Position numbers and translations under genes: made by a program | Shown: positions 34,624-44,696 of the stretch, one piece after another | Position numbering within the stretch: the first letter of the stretch is position 1 | Layout: each line of letters opens with the position of its first letter | Notes under the pieces: model-generated | Seen by the model: the letters and a program-made list of their open reading frames with translations, nothing else | Told to the model about the DNA's origin: nothing | Databases searched by the model: none | Assembly (NCBI RefSeq): GCF_000434895.1 | Contig: NZ_FR892771.1 | Location: forward strand, 1,733-65,732 | Reading direction: 5' to 3' | Source of the DNA: Phascolarctobacterium succinatutens CAG:287 | GTDB taxonomy: Bacteria > Bacillota > Negativicutes > Acidaminococcales > Acidaminococcaceae | Length of the DNA: 64,000 nt

Positions 34624-35214
34624 TTAACCGATTGTTACAGTAACGCCGCCCTGAGGGTTATCACTTTCGTTGTAAGGAATCGCCTCAACAACGACTTGGG
34701 AGATGTAATTAAACCCTTTTGTGCTGTCCGGCAAAATGGTTTGCTGAGAAGTAGACGGAGTCGCAGTTTTGGATTCGGCCTTAGCGCCCTCGGTGCCGCT
34801 CATGGTACCGGTTACGCCCAAAATTTTAACACCGCTTCTGATGTTGGTGGCAATAATCTTAGCCTGCTCGGTGGAGCTGATAGCAACCTTGCCAGAGCCG
34901 TCATGGTAACCGACGGGAATAGTGTAGGACTCGCCCTTGGTGCTGATAGTGCCAGTAACAGCACCGTTATTTTTCATGGTACCGGTCAGTTTGACGCCAT
35001 TTACGTAAGCAGTTTTTCCGGTAAGAATTTCCGCCACAGCTGCAGTAGCGTCGCTGGTGTCAGCATTAAATGTACAGGTACCGGTAATGGGTGCGCCACT
35101 CTTATCGTGGGTAGTATAGCCCTTTAAGACTTTATCTGCCGTAACGGTATCTGCTGTCAAGTCGATAAGGGTTTTGCCACCATACACAACCTTAGAAATA
35201 TTTTTGTTAGCCAT
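34624..35214 (-). CDS. Tail fibre-like protein with repeated TGT motifs
   Basis: 196 residues from ATG 35214. N-terminal module shared with the following protein; then three copies of a GxxITGT/LTGTM/VTGTM unit (APITGTCTF, GVKLTGTMK, GVTGTMSG) common in phage tail fibre proteins of gut bacteria. It ends in VVEAIPYNESDNPQGG-TVTIG, nearly the same ending as the 98-residue protein next to it. Confidence 0.65.
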   Translation of the reverse strand: MANKNISKVVYGGKTLIDLTADTVTADKVLKGYTTHDKSGAPITGTCTFNADTSDATAAVAEILTGKTAYVNGVKLTGTMKNNGAVTGTISTKGESYTIPVGYHDGSGKVAISSTEQAKIIATNIRSGVKILGVTGTMSGTEGAKAESKTATPSTSQQTILPDSTKGFNYISQVVVEAIPYNESDNPQGGVTVTIG

Positions 35215-35503
35215 TGATTTCAATCTCCTCTCCAATATACACAGTAAGACCATCTGATAAATTGCTGGTCTCGTAATAAGGTATCTTTTTTACTGTAATA
35301 TCCCGCTGCAGATAGCGTTCGGCCGTCGGCAACAGATAATCATCGTTGATTCGGGAGCGAGCAACATAATCACCGGTATACGGCGAGCCCCCAAATCCTT
35401 CACGCACTGCACTAAGTGTTCCATGTAGGACAGCAGCGTTTGATACAAGTTCACCCTGCAGCACAGCAGCTTTAGCCAAGGTTAATGTACCGATAAGCTT
35501 CAT
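35207..35503 (-). CDS. Small tail-associated protein
   Basis: 98 residues, not recognised. C-terminal IPYYETSNLSDGLTVYIG matches the end of the neighbouring fibre-like protein. Its stop overlaps that gene and its start abuts the 108-residue gene, so it is one of a chain of coupled tail genes. Confidence 0.6.
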   Translation of the reverse strand: MKLIGTLTLAKAAVLQGELVSNAAVLHGTLSAVREGFGGSPYTGDYVARSRINDDYLLPTAERYLQRDITVKKIPYYETSNLSDGLTVYIGEEIEING

Positions 35504-35829
35504 CAGTATGTCACCTCTTCCAAAAGCTGAAATTTATGTGGCGGGATAATCGTATCAACGAAGCCGTTGATACGTTTAAGCTCAACATCATATGCATACA
35601 TGCCAAACTCCATTTTCTCCGTGTCTGCCGGATGAATTGTTAACATGCCGTCCGTAATAGTTTTCTGAAGAACAATAGTCGGACTGCGTGTTGCTCTGCG
35701 CAAAGTGAACGTCAATACATCGTTGTCATCCAACGCTACTGCATTGCCTGCTACATCAGTGACATCAATTTTAAAAATACCGCTATCTCCTCTAATCATT
35801 GCAATGTTGTTATCCTGAACCGAAAACAT
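35503..35829 (-). CDS. Tail/baseplate-associated protein
   Basis: 108 residues. Compact beta-rich domain (MIRGDSGIFKIDVTD, DVLTFTLRRA, YAYDVELKR, IIPPHKFQLLEEVTY), resembling the small upper-baseplate or host-attachment domain (BppU-like N-terminal fold) of siphoviruses. Function inferred from composition and position. Confidence 0.55.
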   Translation of the reverse strand: MFSVQDNNIAMIRGDSGIFKIDVTDVAGNAVALDDNDVLTFTLRRATRSPTIVLQKTITDGMLTIHPADTEKMEFGMYAYDVELKRINGFVDTIIPPHKFQLLEEVTY

Positions 35830-35849
35830 CTATATCACCTCCTCCCAAA

Positions 35850-36629
35850 TTACCCGATAACCATAAACGATGTTGTTACCTCTATGGCTCCAGATATGCC
35901 GAATTCGCCTTGGTTGAAAAAGCCACCATAGGCATGCACACTGATTTTGATTGATGTCATTGACAAAAATGTGATATAGAGCCTGTAATTTATTGTAACC
36001 TGTGGCGTGTACCGCCAAAAATTGCAGGCTGAGAACGGTGCAATTTTTATTCCTTCATCAAAATCCAAGATAGTATTTTCAAAAACCTGTTGTGCATCAT
36101 GCAATTTTTCGGTGCATTTAAAATAATAATGTAGCACACGCAGATACTGTTCTTCTGAACTAAATATAGGCTTGCCGTCTTTGTTATAAATCATCAAACC
36201 TGCGCCGTGTTCCGGAGCAGTTAAATCGCGATTGTTATATTTTGCAAAGCTGATTCTTCCCAAATACACCTGTAAACTTGACTCACTGTCGCCATAGTTT
36301 GCGTCAAGCGGCACGATTATATTAATCATATATCTGTCTCGTATCCGTAGCGGAAAGAATTTAACAAGCTCATCTGCAGGCGCACTGAAAGCCAATATCT
36401 CGTTTATGCTCTCATCAACGTCAAATGTAATTAATATGTCCCAATGGTTTTCATCTTTAAAATACTGATATATCTCGTTGTTGCTAGGGACAAATTCTGA
36501 TCTCGAATTACATTTTTTATATTTTCTAACTCTAAAGCTTTTGCCATCACGCACAAGGTTTTGATAATTATCGTCAATCGTAACAATGTTATCATTGTTT
36601 CTGACTTCGATGTATTTAGTAACTGCCAT
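35850..36629 (-). CDS. Phage protein of unknown function (tail region)
   Basis: 259 residues from ATG 36629; the frame two codons upstream opens with TTG. Begins MAVTKYIEVRNNDNIVTIDD and is aromatic-rich and beta-type, ending in SGAIEVTTSFMVIG. I do not recognise a family. Pairs with the small protein upstream, whose end it overlaps. Probably a tail-tip accessory. Confidence 0.6.
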   Translation of the reverse strand: MAVTKYIEVRNNDNIVTIDDNYQNLVRDGKSFRVRKYKKCNSRSEFVPSNNEIYQYFKDENHWDILITFDVDESINEILAFSAPADELVKFFPLRIRDRYMINIIVPLDANYGDSESSLQVYLGRISFAKYNNRDLTAPEHGAGLMIYNKDGKPIFSSEEQYLRVLHYYFKCTEKLHDAQQVFENTILDFDEGIKIAPFSACNFWRYTPQVTINYRLYITFLSMTSIKISVHAYGGFFNQGEFGISGAIEVTTSFMVIG

Positions 36630-36906
36630 AAACAAGCCTCATCCCCTTTGCGTATTTGTTTGTGCCTGCTCCATAAATAGCATCCTCCAGATATATCCAA
36701 TTAATCGTATTACCATTAATTGTAATTTTAACCGGGTAGGAACCGCCGCTAGATATGCGATATACATAAGCCCATAGCCTGCTATCTTCACAGACAATAG
36801 CCCCTTGAGAGTCGGTCAAATCAACTTTGCCCAACACACGGCAAAGCGACGTGGTAACGCTTATCGTCGGACTGCCACCTTTATATATCTCTATTCCTTG
36901 CGGCAT
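36616..36906 (-). CDS. Small phage protein of unknown function (tail region)
   Basis: 96 residues, not recognised; MPQGIEIYKGGSPTISVTT start, short beta-type protein. Lies one base after the tail-tip protein and overlaps the next gene, in the late operon. Confidence 0.55.
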   Translation of the reverse strand: MPQGIEIYKGGSPTISVTTSLCRVLGKVDLTDSQGAIVCEDSRLWAYVYRISSGGSYPVKITINGNTINWIYLEDAIYGAGTNKYAKGMRLVYGSY

Positions 36907-36907
36907 T

Positions 36908-39900
36908 TTACCATACCCCCATTTTTACGCGCAGCACATTATTACTGTCGTAAACCTCAATTAAGTTATCTTGGATTTCCGTGCGTGCACCGCTCGTAGC
37001 AGTACGCAGCGTGCCGATGGTCGCACAGATGGCTGACAGGCTATTAACCATAATCTTATCAGCGGTGATACCACCAGCCAGCATATCATTTGTAATTATG
37101 CTGCCATCAACTTTAGTATTACCAGTGATATGAATGTACTTGCCATCAAGTAGTATCGTACCATCAGCAAGATTGATTTTTGTCAGCACAGTGTTGCCGT
37201 CAACATCAACATCTTTGACTGCCAGGCTTATGGCATCGTTCATCTGGGTGATTGTAGCATACGATTTCAATTCGCCATTTTTAAAATTAGCCATTGTATT
37301 GCTAATCTGATTATCAGTCTCAGTCTTCGTGTAGACGTTGCCGTTAAGTTTTGCTGCTTCTTTGGCATCTTCAAGCGCCTTTTTCGTTGCTGCGTCAAGC
37401 TTATCAGTGCTTATTGCCTCTGCAGCCAAAAGGCTGTTATCAATAGTAGCTTTCACACTCGACATAATCTGTCCGCTAAATGGTCCATTGCCAAAATAGT
37501 CATAATAGCAGGCCTTTACATCATATACACCGGCACTCAACGATTTGAAAAAGCTAAGATTACTGGTTTTTTCATCGTAAGTATATTGCGTTCCTGATAT
37601 ATACCAATGAACACCAATGCAGTTAGCCGGGATACTGTTCACATGGCATTCCAGGCCTTGGAATCTCGCATCGACAATTATTTCAGGTACTTTCTGTGCT
37701 TCAAAGCTGTAATCTGCTTTAGCCGGGGCAGAAACCTTGCCATAAGCACTTACAGCAAAAACATACACACTTCCTTTGCGCTCCTGTACAGCGTTAGTCG
37801 TGCAACTGGCATCGCTCACGCGAGCGATAAAGTTACTGTTATCAACGCCAGCTTGATTATCTAACCGGACTTCGTAATACTTGATGTCAGCATTACGAAC
37901 TTCATCCCATTTAACTGTAAAATAATCGCCTATGGCAATGCTGATGTTTTCCGGAGTATTTGGTATTTCTGTTGAGAGCGCCACCAGAATACTTGTTTGG
38001 GCGCTGCTGTCAGGCGTTTCTATATTTCCAAACACATCCTGCGTACATACGGCAATATCGTATGTCACGCCAATGTCAACCTGAGGCAATGTAGCCTTGT
38101 TATACCCTTGCCCGCCATATTGCCACTTGCTTTCCGTAGATGCCTTGTACCACACCTGCGCCTGTTGATAGTTTTCCAATCCTGCCGGTGGTTGCCACTC
38201 CACAATAATGTCATGGTACACAATAACACCATCAACATCACGATACTTGTTGTAAGCCATAATGTTTGTGCAGTTAGGCAAATCGCCCACCCCAACAACG
38301 CACGTATAGCAGTCAACGTCAGCTAAATCTTGGCCGTTTGCCTTGAAGGCGTTAAACGCTGGGAACTTAAAATACAGTGTTTTACCGATATATGATTTAG
38401 GCAAAGACACAGCGTAAATATTGCCGTCAAGTATAGCAACGTCGTCATCATAGTAATGTTCGCCCTGTTTGGTGCCACATTGTGCTCGAACAAGGCCGCT
38501 CAGAGTATAAATATTTGAGCCTTGCAACGTTGCAAGGCTGTAGCTCATGCACTCGCCGTTTATCCAAATCAGCGTATTGCCATCTTTAGCATCCTGAGCG
38601 CTGCCAGTTAAAAGCTCTACGGCACGAGGGTTGTCCAGCTCTATATCAACACTATCTCCGTCATAAGACAAATCAGATACCAGCCAGCCATAAACGCTGC
38701 TCACGCCATGCGTGCCGTTGTAGCTGTAATCACCGTCATTGGTTGATACATAAACGTCACAGCCGCCCCAATCTTCGCTGTCGCCATGCAAGGCTATCCA
38801 TAGCTCGCAGCCGCTGCTGCTCGCCACCAGGTCAGAAGGAGGGATAATGAAGAGCGGCGTTGCAGTGTTGCCTGGATTCACGTTGAAGTCCTGGTATTGG
38901 TATTTATTGTCTACCTTATACTTAGCCTCGCTGTAATCACCAGGAGCACGCTGCAGGGCAGTAACTGTTATCAAGCCGTTGTTTGCTTCTGTAACCTCGC
39001 TGACCATTGCAACCTGTCCTTTAATGCCAATCGCATCATCTGTGATGCGGATAAGGTCACCGGGCTCAAGGCGACAATACTTCCAAGGCAGCTTCAGCGT
39101 ATATTGGTTGCATTCCGTCTGCGCAAGGCGCGTTTTCATTTGTGCGTACTTCAGAGCGCGTTCCTTCGTGTGCAGCCATTTCGCATCATAGCTCACGCTC
39201 CGCACACCATAAGTTTTGATGCTTGCGATGTCCTGGAAGCTCACGCTCTCCTCTTCATAGTCATTAGCGCGGTTCAGGAAATTAACAGTAACATAGTTGT
39301 ATATCTCCGTACTGTCCTTACGCTTGAAAACAACAGGGGCACCGCCCTGGCTAATCAGTTCATCAGCATCAATATCATAGATAATCTCTGTATTCGGCTT
39401 CCACGTTCCGCGTGGAATATCGTCGCGCGGAACAAATTTAAACCTGTCCACGCTCCAGAACATGTAGGTATTCGTCAGCTCCAACAGCTCAGCAATGACT
39501 TCCTGCGCTTTTTTCTGATTGGAGAAAGCGTCATTATAAGTGCTGATAAGCAGGTCAGCATTTTTACAATAGCTGGCATAATTTTTTAAGCTCAGGATAT
39601 CAACATAATCGCCAAGGCCAATGCTTCCTAATATGCTCTTAATAACTCCGGCCGGATTGGCATCAGTCCCGTCATTACTGTCTATAAGCGTTCCCTTGAC
39701 TTCAAAACTATAGGACGGCATGGAAGCGCTGTCTTCTCCCAAGAAGATTTTTCCATAAAGATAAGCAAGATCAGTATATCCTGTAGCTATCTCAGGATGG
39801 TTTGTAGACATATACGTTGTTGGTGCATTATTATCACCGCGATTCAACGATAATCCCGCGCCTTCGTTACGGCCGTTGGCGTTAAGTGCTGCTAAAGAAT

Positions 39901-40195
39901 TATATGCTGTATCGCCTACCCATACCTTGCTTACGTCCTTGATTACGCCTTCGCCTAAAGCCAGCTCTGCATAAACATAGTAAAGATAAGTGATTGTTGT
40001 ACTTTTGGACTTGCCGCTTTTCTGCGTCACGCGCTTTTCTTTAGTCGTAAAATCTTGGTAACAAATCAGATTCGGTGAAACCTTACATGTACCAAAAAGC
40101 AGCGGAACCGGAGTTCCGAACTCACAGACTGTACTTTGAAAAGCATCTATTTTATTTGAGCGGCTTGTAAAGCTTGTCTTTTTAAATAACCCCAT
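36908..40195 (-). CDS. Tail tip attachment protein (gpJ-like)
   Basis: 1095 residues, the long central-tip protein of lambda-like tails. N-terminal third has the gpJ hub features (LFGTCKVSPNLICYQDF, ELALGEGVIKDVSKVWVGD) and a phage-tail-type region with VNFLNRANDYEEESV. Fibronectin-type domains follow (about 700-900: IPNTPENISIAIGDYF), then a coiled region and LADGTILLDGKYIHITG at the end, as in DUF1983-containing tips. Binds the host receptor and closes the tube. Preceded by NlpC/P60, DUF2163 and DUF2460 genes in the usual order. Confidence 0.85.
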   Translation of the reverse strand: MGLFKKTSFTSRSNKIDAFQSTVCEFGTPVPLLFGTCKVSPNLICYQDFTTKEKRVTQKSGKSKSTTITYLYYVYAELALGEGVIKDVSKVWVGDTAYNSLAALNANGRNEGAGLSLNRGDNNAPTTYMSTNHPEIATGYTDLAYLYGKIFLGEDSASMPSYSFEVKGTLIDSNDGTDANPAGVIKSILGSIGLGDYVDILSLKNYASYCKNADLLISTYNDAFSNQKKAQEVIAELLELTNTYMFWSVDRFKFVPRDDIPRGTWKPNTEIIYDIDADELISQGGAPVVFKRKDSTEIYNYVTVNFLNRANDYEEESVSFQDIASIKTYGVRSVSYDAKWLHTKERALKYAQMKTRLAQTECNQYTLKLPWKYCRLEPGDLIRITDDAIGIKGQVAMVSEVTEANNGLITVTALQRAPGDYSEAKYKVDNKYQYQDFNVNPGNTATPLFIIPPSDLVASSSGCELWIALHGDSEDWGGCDVYVSTNDGDYSYNGTHGVSSVYGWLVSDLSYDGDSVDIELDNPRAVELLTGSAQDAKDGNTLIWINGECMSYSLATLQGSNIYTLSGLVRAQCGTKQGEHYYDDDVAILDGNIYAVSLPKSYIGKTLYFKFPAFNAFKANGQDLADVDCYTCVVGVGDLPNCTNIMAYNKYRDVDGVIVYHDIIVEWQPPAGLENYQQAQVWYKASTESKWQYGGQGYNKATLPQVDIGVTYDIAVCTQDVFGNIETPDSSAQTSILVALSTEIPNTPENISIAIGDYFTVKWDEVRNADIKYYEVRLDNQAGVDNSNFIARVSDASCTTNAVQERKGSVYVFAVSAYGKVSAPAKADYSFEAQKVPEIIVDARFQGLECHVNSIPANCIGVHWYISGTQYTYDEKTSNLSFFKSLSAGVYDVKACYYDYFGNGPFSGQIMSSVKATIDNSLLAAEAISTDKLDAATKKALEDAKEAAKLNGNVYTKTETDNQISNTMANFKNGELKSYATITQMNDAISLAVKDVDVDGNTVLTKINLADGTILLDGKYIHITGNTKVDGSIITNDMLAGGITADKIMVNSLSAICATIGTLRTATSGARTEIQDNLIEVYDSNNVLRVKMGVW

Positions 40196-40619
40196 GTTTA
40201 GGCCTCCAAAATCCTGTTATTCTGCTTTTACCAAGGGCGTCAGTAAATTTCGGATCATCAATATTGGTAATGGTCGTACCATCATCAGCGTCACAATGCA
40301 GCAGCATGCCTTTGCCTAAATAGATAGCAAGATGTGCATATTTACTGTGTCCCCAACGGTAGCTGAGCAAATAGCCAGGCATCAAGCACTTAGTGCGCAC
40401 AAAATGCTTTTCTAAATAAGGCAAGAGCAGTTCCTTACAGCCTTTTTGGCAATACCAGTCTGCACTGTAACCAAATTCGACCTTTATTTTCTTATGCCCC
40501 AACTCAGCATAAAAATTTGTCACCAGGGTGCAGCAGTCAAGCCCTGCGCCCTTCACGTCACCACCATTGATATGCGGCGTGCCTATATAGGTTTTTGCTA
40601 AATCAAGGAGTTTATTCAT
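40182..40619 (-). CDS. NlpC/P60-like tail peptidase (gpK-like)
   Basis: 145 residues from ATG 40619; a longer frame starts within the DUF2163 gene and is less likely. Cys-His hydrolase motifs: GLDCCTLVTNFY with catalytic Cys and YAHLAIYLG with His. Tail-tip peptidoglycan hydrolase. Its end overlaps the tip protein by 14 nt. Confidence 0.85.
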   Translation of the reverse strand: MNKLLDLAKTYIGTPHINGGDVKGAGLDCCTLVTNFYAELGHKKIKVEFGYSADWYCQKGCKELLLPYLEKHFVRTKCLMPGYLLSYRWGHSKYAHLAIYLGKGMLLHCDADDGTTITNIDDPKFTDALGKSRITGFWRPKHGVI

Positions 40620-41221
40620 ATCTTCACCAGCACATTCTTCGATGGTTTGAGTGGAATCATACATGTGTAAGTGTCTTTGCTAGCCGTGCTGACCACCCCG
40701 TCCGCCTCTTGGTAGACGTTCTGCGGCGCAAAGGTGCGCAAGGGCACAGACGCATTTAGCCCAACAGTCTCGCTCTTTACTGACAGCTTGCAGCTGATGC
40801 CGCCGCAAGACGATATCTCGCATCGGCCTGTGAAAAGCTCCAGCACACCTAAGACAGCTCCTGTCTCCGCGTCCAGAAAGGCGCGTCCAAGCGTCAGATA
40901 AGCATCATCCAGCGTGCCATCATGCACTGCCTGCAGCAGATATTTGCCATCAACCTTATCATCATGCAGGCGGTCAGTATTCAGCGTCACGCTCAAGGTT
41001 TCAACTGAAGGCGCGCCAGAACTTTTCGTCTGCTCGCGTTTCATAATAAAGCGGTCAGCCTTGTATAATTTGCCGTTAAAGCTGATGTCCTTGTCAAATT
41101 CGGCAGTACGGTAAATACTGCCATTCGCCAACTTTAGCGTAAACAAATCACAGCAGACAAATTCATTATCTGTATTCAGGTGTTGAGCAAGGGCTAACGT
41201 ACAGTTTTTCATCTTCATCAC
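40616..41221 (-). CDS. DUF2163 / BR0599 family tail protein
   Basis: 201 residues. Matches the DUF2163 type by CCDLFTLKLANGSIYRTAEFD, DDAYLTLGRAFL and the VLELFTGRC region; the C-terminal Cys-based part is shortened. Tail-tip assembly component. ATGA overlaps with neighbours. Confidence 0.8.
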   Translation of the reverse strand: MMKMKNCTLALAQHLNTDNEFVCCDLFTLKLANGSIYRTAEFDKDISFNGKLYKADRFIMKREQTKSSGAPSVETLSVTLNTDRLHDDKVDGKYLLQAVHDGTLDDAYLTLGRAFLDAETGAVLGVLELFTGRCEISSCGGISCKLSVKSETVGLNASVPLRTFAPQNVYQEADGVVSTASKDTYTCMIPLKPSKNVLVKI

Positions 41222-41772
41222 CTCACTGTAACCAATTTCAAGTTAACGTTGTTTACATTCTCAAAATTCTGAGTGACAGAAAGCGTATCTGAGAAGCGTA
41301 CACGCCAATAATAGTCAAAGCTTGCCATAACAACGCTTTTTGCCGTCGCAGCTGGCACTGTCAGCATGTCCCCGTCTAATTTGAAATCTACAGTCTCGTT
41401 ATCATCAATATAAACACTTACATTATCAGCCTTTTCGCAAGGCAGTACATAGCCGCCATTTTTAATAAACAGCTGATATTTACCGCTTTCATCCCTACTA
41501 AGCTCCTGCAGCTCGACGCGCGCGCCATAATCCTTGTAAAAGAAGGGTAAAAGAGTACCCTTGCATTTCGCATAAAAGCCAATTAGTAGCGACAGATTCT
41601 TATCGTCTAAAGCTGTAAAGCTCACATTAAAAGATAGTTTAGGATACAGCTGGCTACAAATAGCCCTACGCCTGCCGCTGGCGGTTTCTGTCTGTGTGAC
41701 CTCCCACGCCTGCTGCAGTGTACTGCTCCATGCTGTTTCACCGCTGTCAAGAGGAAATATTCTTTCAGCCAT
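41218..41772 (-). CDS. DUF2460-like tail protein
   Basis: 184 residues from ATG 41772 (six bases after GGAGG). Beta-rich distal-tail-type protein; EVTQTETASGRRR and LLIGFYAKCKGTLLPFFYKDY are typical of this family, which builds the first ring below the tube. ATG two codons upstream is possible. Confidence 0.75.
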   Translation of the reverse strand: MAERIFPLDSGETAWSSTLQQAWEVTQTETASGRRRAICSQLYPKLSFNVSFTALDDKNLSLLIGFYAKCKGTLLPFFYKDYGARVELQELSRDESGKYQLFIKNGGYVLPCEKADNVSVYIDDNETVDFKLDGDMLTVPAATAKSVVMASFDYYWRVRFSDTLSVTQNFENVNNVNLKLVTVR

Positions 41773-41783
41773 ATGCATCCTCC

Positions 41784-44696
41784 TTAAAAAGTATCAAACG
41801 CCGCGTTGAAGTTGCGGTTGTCGTCTAATGTTGCCTGCTTTAGAACCTGCATGCCTCCGCGCGCCAAAAAGTCAGCAAAGCTGGATGCATCCAACGCTGA
41901 TACGTTAAGAGTGATGCTGTTGCTCGTAGAGCTGCTGGAGGAACCAACGCTGGCAGGACGGTTATAAGCACCGCCGGAACCGACAAGCCCGCCGCTGGCA
42001 AAGCCTCTCAAACGTCCCGTATTCAGGCCATTAAGGAACGGTACGCCCAAACGGTCTACAGCCTGAGCATTCAGGACATATTCGCCATTAGAGAGCATTG
42101 CCGGAACACTATCACTCGTACCGGTACCGGGACCAGCGACAGAACCACCTGAAGCAAAGACTTTGCCGAAAGCACCCTTCCAACGCGCAGCAAAGCCACC
42201 ACCACCGCCAGTGCAGGCAGCTACAATGGTTGCGTAAAGAGCTGCCTGGATAAGCTGGGAGATAAGCTGCTGCAGGACGCTTTTCATAGCATCGCCGAAG
42301 CTCTTAGCCCCGGTAATCCAGTCAGTTATAGCGCCGGAAAAATCCTTTGCCAGCTGATTGCTGGTCTGCTGAATCTTGCTGATGGTATTGATTTTCTGCT
42401 GTTGCTCATCGTACTTCTGATTGATTGCAGTCAGTGCTTCCAATTTCAGTTTATCGTCCAGAAAAGGACTATTTGTCACAGACTCAGTAGCTTCTTCCTT
42501 CCACTTGTCATTCTTCATAGTCATCTTCCCGACGGCGTCAGAAGCATTGTAATCAGCCTTCCAGCTGATTTGCTTATTGCTATAATCAAATTTAGCACTT
42601 TCAGTATTAACAGCAGCGGACTGATTGATATTATCAATCGTATATTGGTGAGTCTTCTTAAGCAAGGCCAGCTTCTCTTTGAGTATGTCCAATTCTTTCT
42701 GAGACGCGCCACGCAGCTGTGCTTCCTTAAGTGCATTTTCAGCAGCAAGCATCTGTTCCGTGTAGGCCAGTTCCTCTTCCTGCAGCTCCTGCTTTTTGTT
42801 GAACTCAATTTCTTTGAGCTGAATCTGATATTTTTGAGCGTCAGTGCCATACTTTTTTGCAATAGCATTTTGAGCTTCAAACAAATCTTTTTCCTTTTTT
42901 AATTTTAAGCGTACGTACTCATTTTCAATTTTGCGCCTTTCTTGATTAATCTTATTTTCTTTCTGCAGAGCTTTCAGTGCAAAATTCTCATTTCGGCCAT
43001 TGCCACCTGTTCTAGCTACATTGGTATCTCTGCTTGGGATTATAAGCGGCCTTTTTGGTGTCGCAGGTCGTTTTTCAGGCTTTTCAGCAGAAGAATCATC
43101 ACCATAGCTGCCACCGGCACCACCATGACCATCATCAGCCGAACTTTCTGTAGCTGTTGCTCTTTGCTTTGCTGCAAAAACTTTATCAAACCAAGCTATA
43201 GCCTTTCTGGCGAAATCTTCCACTGCATCCATGGCATCACCAAGCATATCGGCAAAATCGTTAAACCAATTATTATGGTCACCTGTAATATCTGCCCACA
43301 TATCGCCTATCGTATCAAGAATCCACCGTACAACGCCCAGAATAGCTTCTGTAACAGCAGTACCGATGATAATAACGGCATCAAGTATACCCTGCACAGC
43401 TGCCTTTACCGCATTAGCCAAATCATCCCAATAGGTGATTATCAGCGCAATAGCAGCGCCGATTGCAGCACCAGCAGCCACAATACCTGCAGAAAGTCCC
43501 AGCACCGCGCCTAACGTCGCTACGGCTGCAACCGATACAACAACAAGCACTGCAGCAAATGCACCTATTGCAGCGATAACAGGAGCAGGCACGCACTCTT
43601 TTATAACGTCTCGCAAGCTCTTGCCCTGCTCTGTCGCCGTCTGCATCTTCTGCTGAAACTCTCCCAGTCTGTCAGACACATCCTTTAAGATACCCTTAAT
43701 GTTAAAGGCTTCCGTCAGATATTTGCCTACAGCAGCGGAAGTGTTGCCGGCAGTTTCTTCGATGTTAGCCAGAAGACCGGCAACTTCGTCCGAAGTCTTG
43801 GCCATCATACCGCCGAACTGATCGTTCATGCCTGCTACAATGGTCTGCACTGCCGCTTTAGAGTCAATAGCGCCTTTAGAGCAAAGGTCCTTCATTTCAG
43901 CTACTGTTTTGCCTGCAGCCTGCGCCAGCATATCCCATGCCGAAATACCTGCGCTGGTAAGCTGCATCATGTCCTGCGCATTGAGCTTGCCGCTAGTCTG
44001 CATCTGCCCTAATGCGTATGCAAGACGGCTAACGCCTTCCGTGCCTAAACCTAAACCGCTGGCTGCATCGCCTAGGTTGGTAAGCATAGGGATAATCTCT
44101 TCAGCTTTAAAACCGAACGCCATCAGCTGCTGACCTGCGCTTACAACACCGGGTACGTCGAAGGGTGTTTCTGCAGCAAACTGCTGTAAATCCCTCAGCA
44201 TTTGCGTGCCAGCCTCAGCAGATTTCAGCATGGTCTGGAAGGCAATCTCATACTGACGCATCTGTGCTGCAGCCTGTACAGACGCTATGCCCATATTAAG
44301 GATACCGCCCGCCATCCCGGTGAAGACGCTGCCTAACTGCACTGCAGCAATAGCGCTAAGCGCTCCACTCATCTTGTTGCATTTATCAGCAAAGCCTTTT
44401 ATTCCGCTGGTTGCCTTTTTGGACTGCTTGCTGACAGTTTCCAGATCATCACCTACACGCCGGACATTCTTGCTGTCGATACTGTCCAGACTCTTGCGCA
44501 TTGCTTTCACGTCAGAATTCAGCTGCTGAAACATTTTGGCAATATCGGTAAGAATAGCTGTCGATTTGCTCATTTTTGCGGACATTCTGTCGGCAGCATC
44601 GCCTGCAGCTTCTACTGCTGCTGCAGTTCTGCTGAAGCCTTGCTCAGCCTGTTTGCTATCCGCTGTAATTTTGACGGATATTTCTTTATTTGCCAT
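41784..44696 (-). CDS. Tape measure protein
   Basis: 970 residues from ATG 44696. Tape-measure domain in the N-terminal third (YEIAFQTMLKSAEAGTQML, QQFAAETPFDVPGVVSAGQ, LTSAGISAWDMLAQAAG), hydrophobic Ala/Val-rich stretches at about 380-490, long Lys/Glu helix at about 570-690 and a Ser/Gly-rich end. Sets tail length and spans the tube. Start overlaps the chaperone gene upstream by 11 nt. Confidence 0.92.
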   Translation of the reverse strand: MANKEISVKITADSKQAEQGFSRTAAAVEAAGDAADRMSAKMSKSTAILTDIAKMFQQLNSDVKAMRKSLDSIDSKNVRRVGDDLETVSKQSKKATSGIKGFADKCNKMSGALSAIAAVQLGSVFTGMAGGILNMGIASVQAAAQMRQYEIAFQTMLKSAEAGTQMLRDLQQFAAETPFDVPGVVSAGQQLMAFGFKAEEIIPMLTNLGDAASGLGLGTEGVSRLAYALGQMQTSGKLNAQDMMQLTSAGISAWDMLAQAAGKTVAEMKDLCSKGAIDSKAAVQTIVAGMNDQFGGMMAKTSDEVAGLLANIEETAGNTSAAVGKYLTEAFNIKGILKDVSDRLGEFQQKMQTATEQGKSLRDVIKECVPAPVIAAIGAFAAVLVVVSVAAVATLGAVLGLSAGIVAAGAAIGAAIALIITYWDDLANAVKAAVQGILDAVIIIGTAVTEAILGVVRWILDTIGDMWADITGDHNNWFNDFADMLGDAMDAVEDFARKAIAWFDKVFAAKQRATATESSADDGHGGAGGSYGDDSSAEKPEKRPATPKRPLIIPSRDTNVARTGGNGRNENFALKALQKENKINQERRKIENEYVRLKLKKEKDLFEAQNAIAKKYGTDAQKYQIQLKEIEFNKKQELQEEELAYTEQMLAAENALKEAQLRGASQKELDILKEKLALLKKTHQYTIDNINQSAAVNTESAKFDYSNKQISWKADYNASDAVGKMTMKNDKWKEEATESVTNSPFLDDKLKLEALTAINQKYDEQQQKINTISKIQQTSNQLAKDFSGAITDWITGAKSFGDAMKSVLQQLISQLIQAALYATIVAACTGGGGGFAARWKGAFGKVFASGGSVAGPGTGTSDSVPAMLSNGEYVLNAQAVDRLGVPFLNGLNTGRLRGFASGGLVGSGGAYNRPASVGSSSSSTSNSITLNVSALDASSFADFLARGGMQVLKQATLDDNRNFNAAFDTF

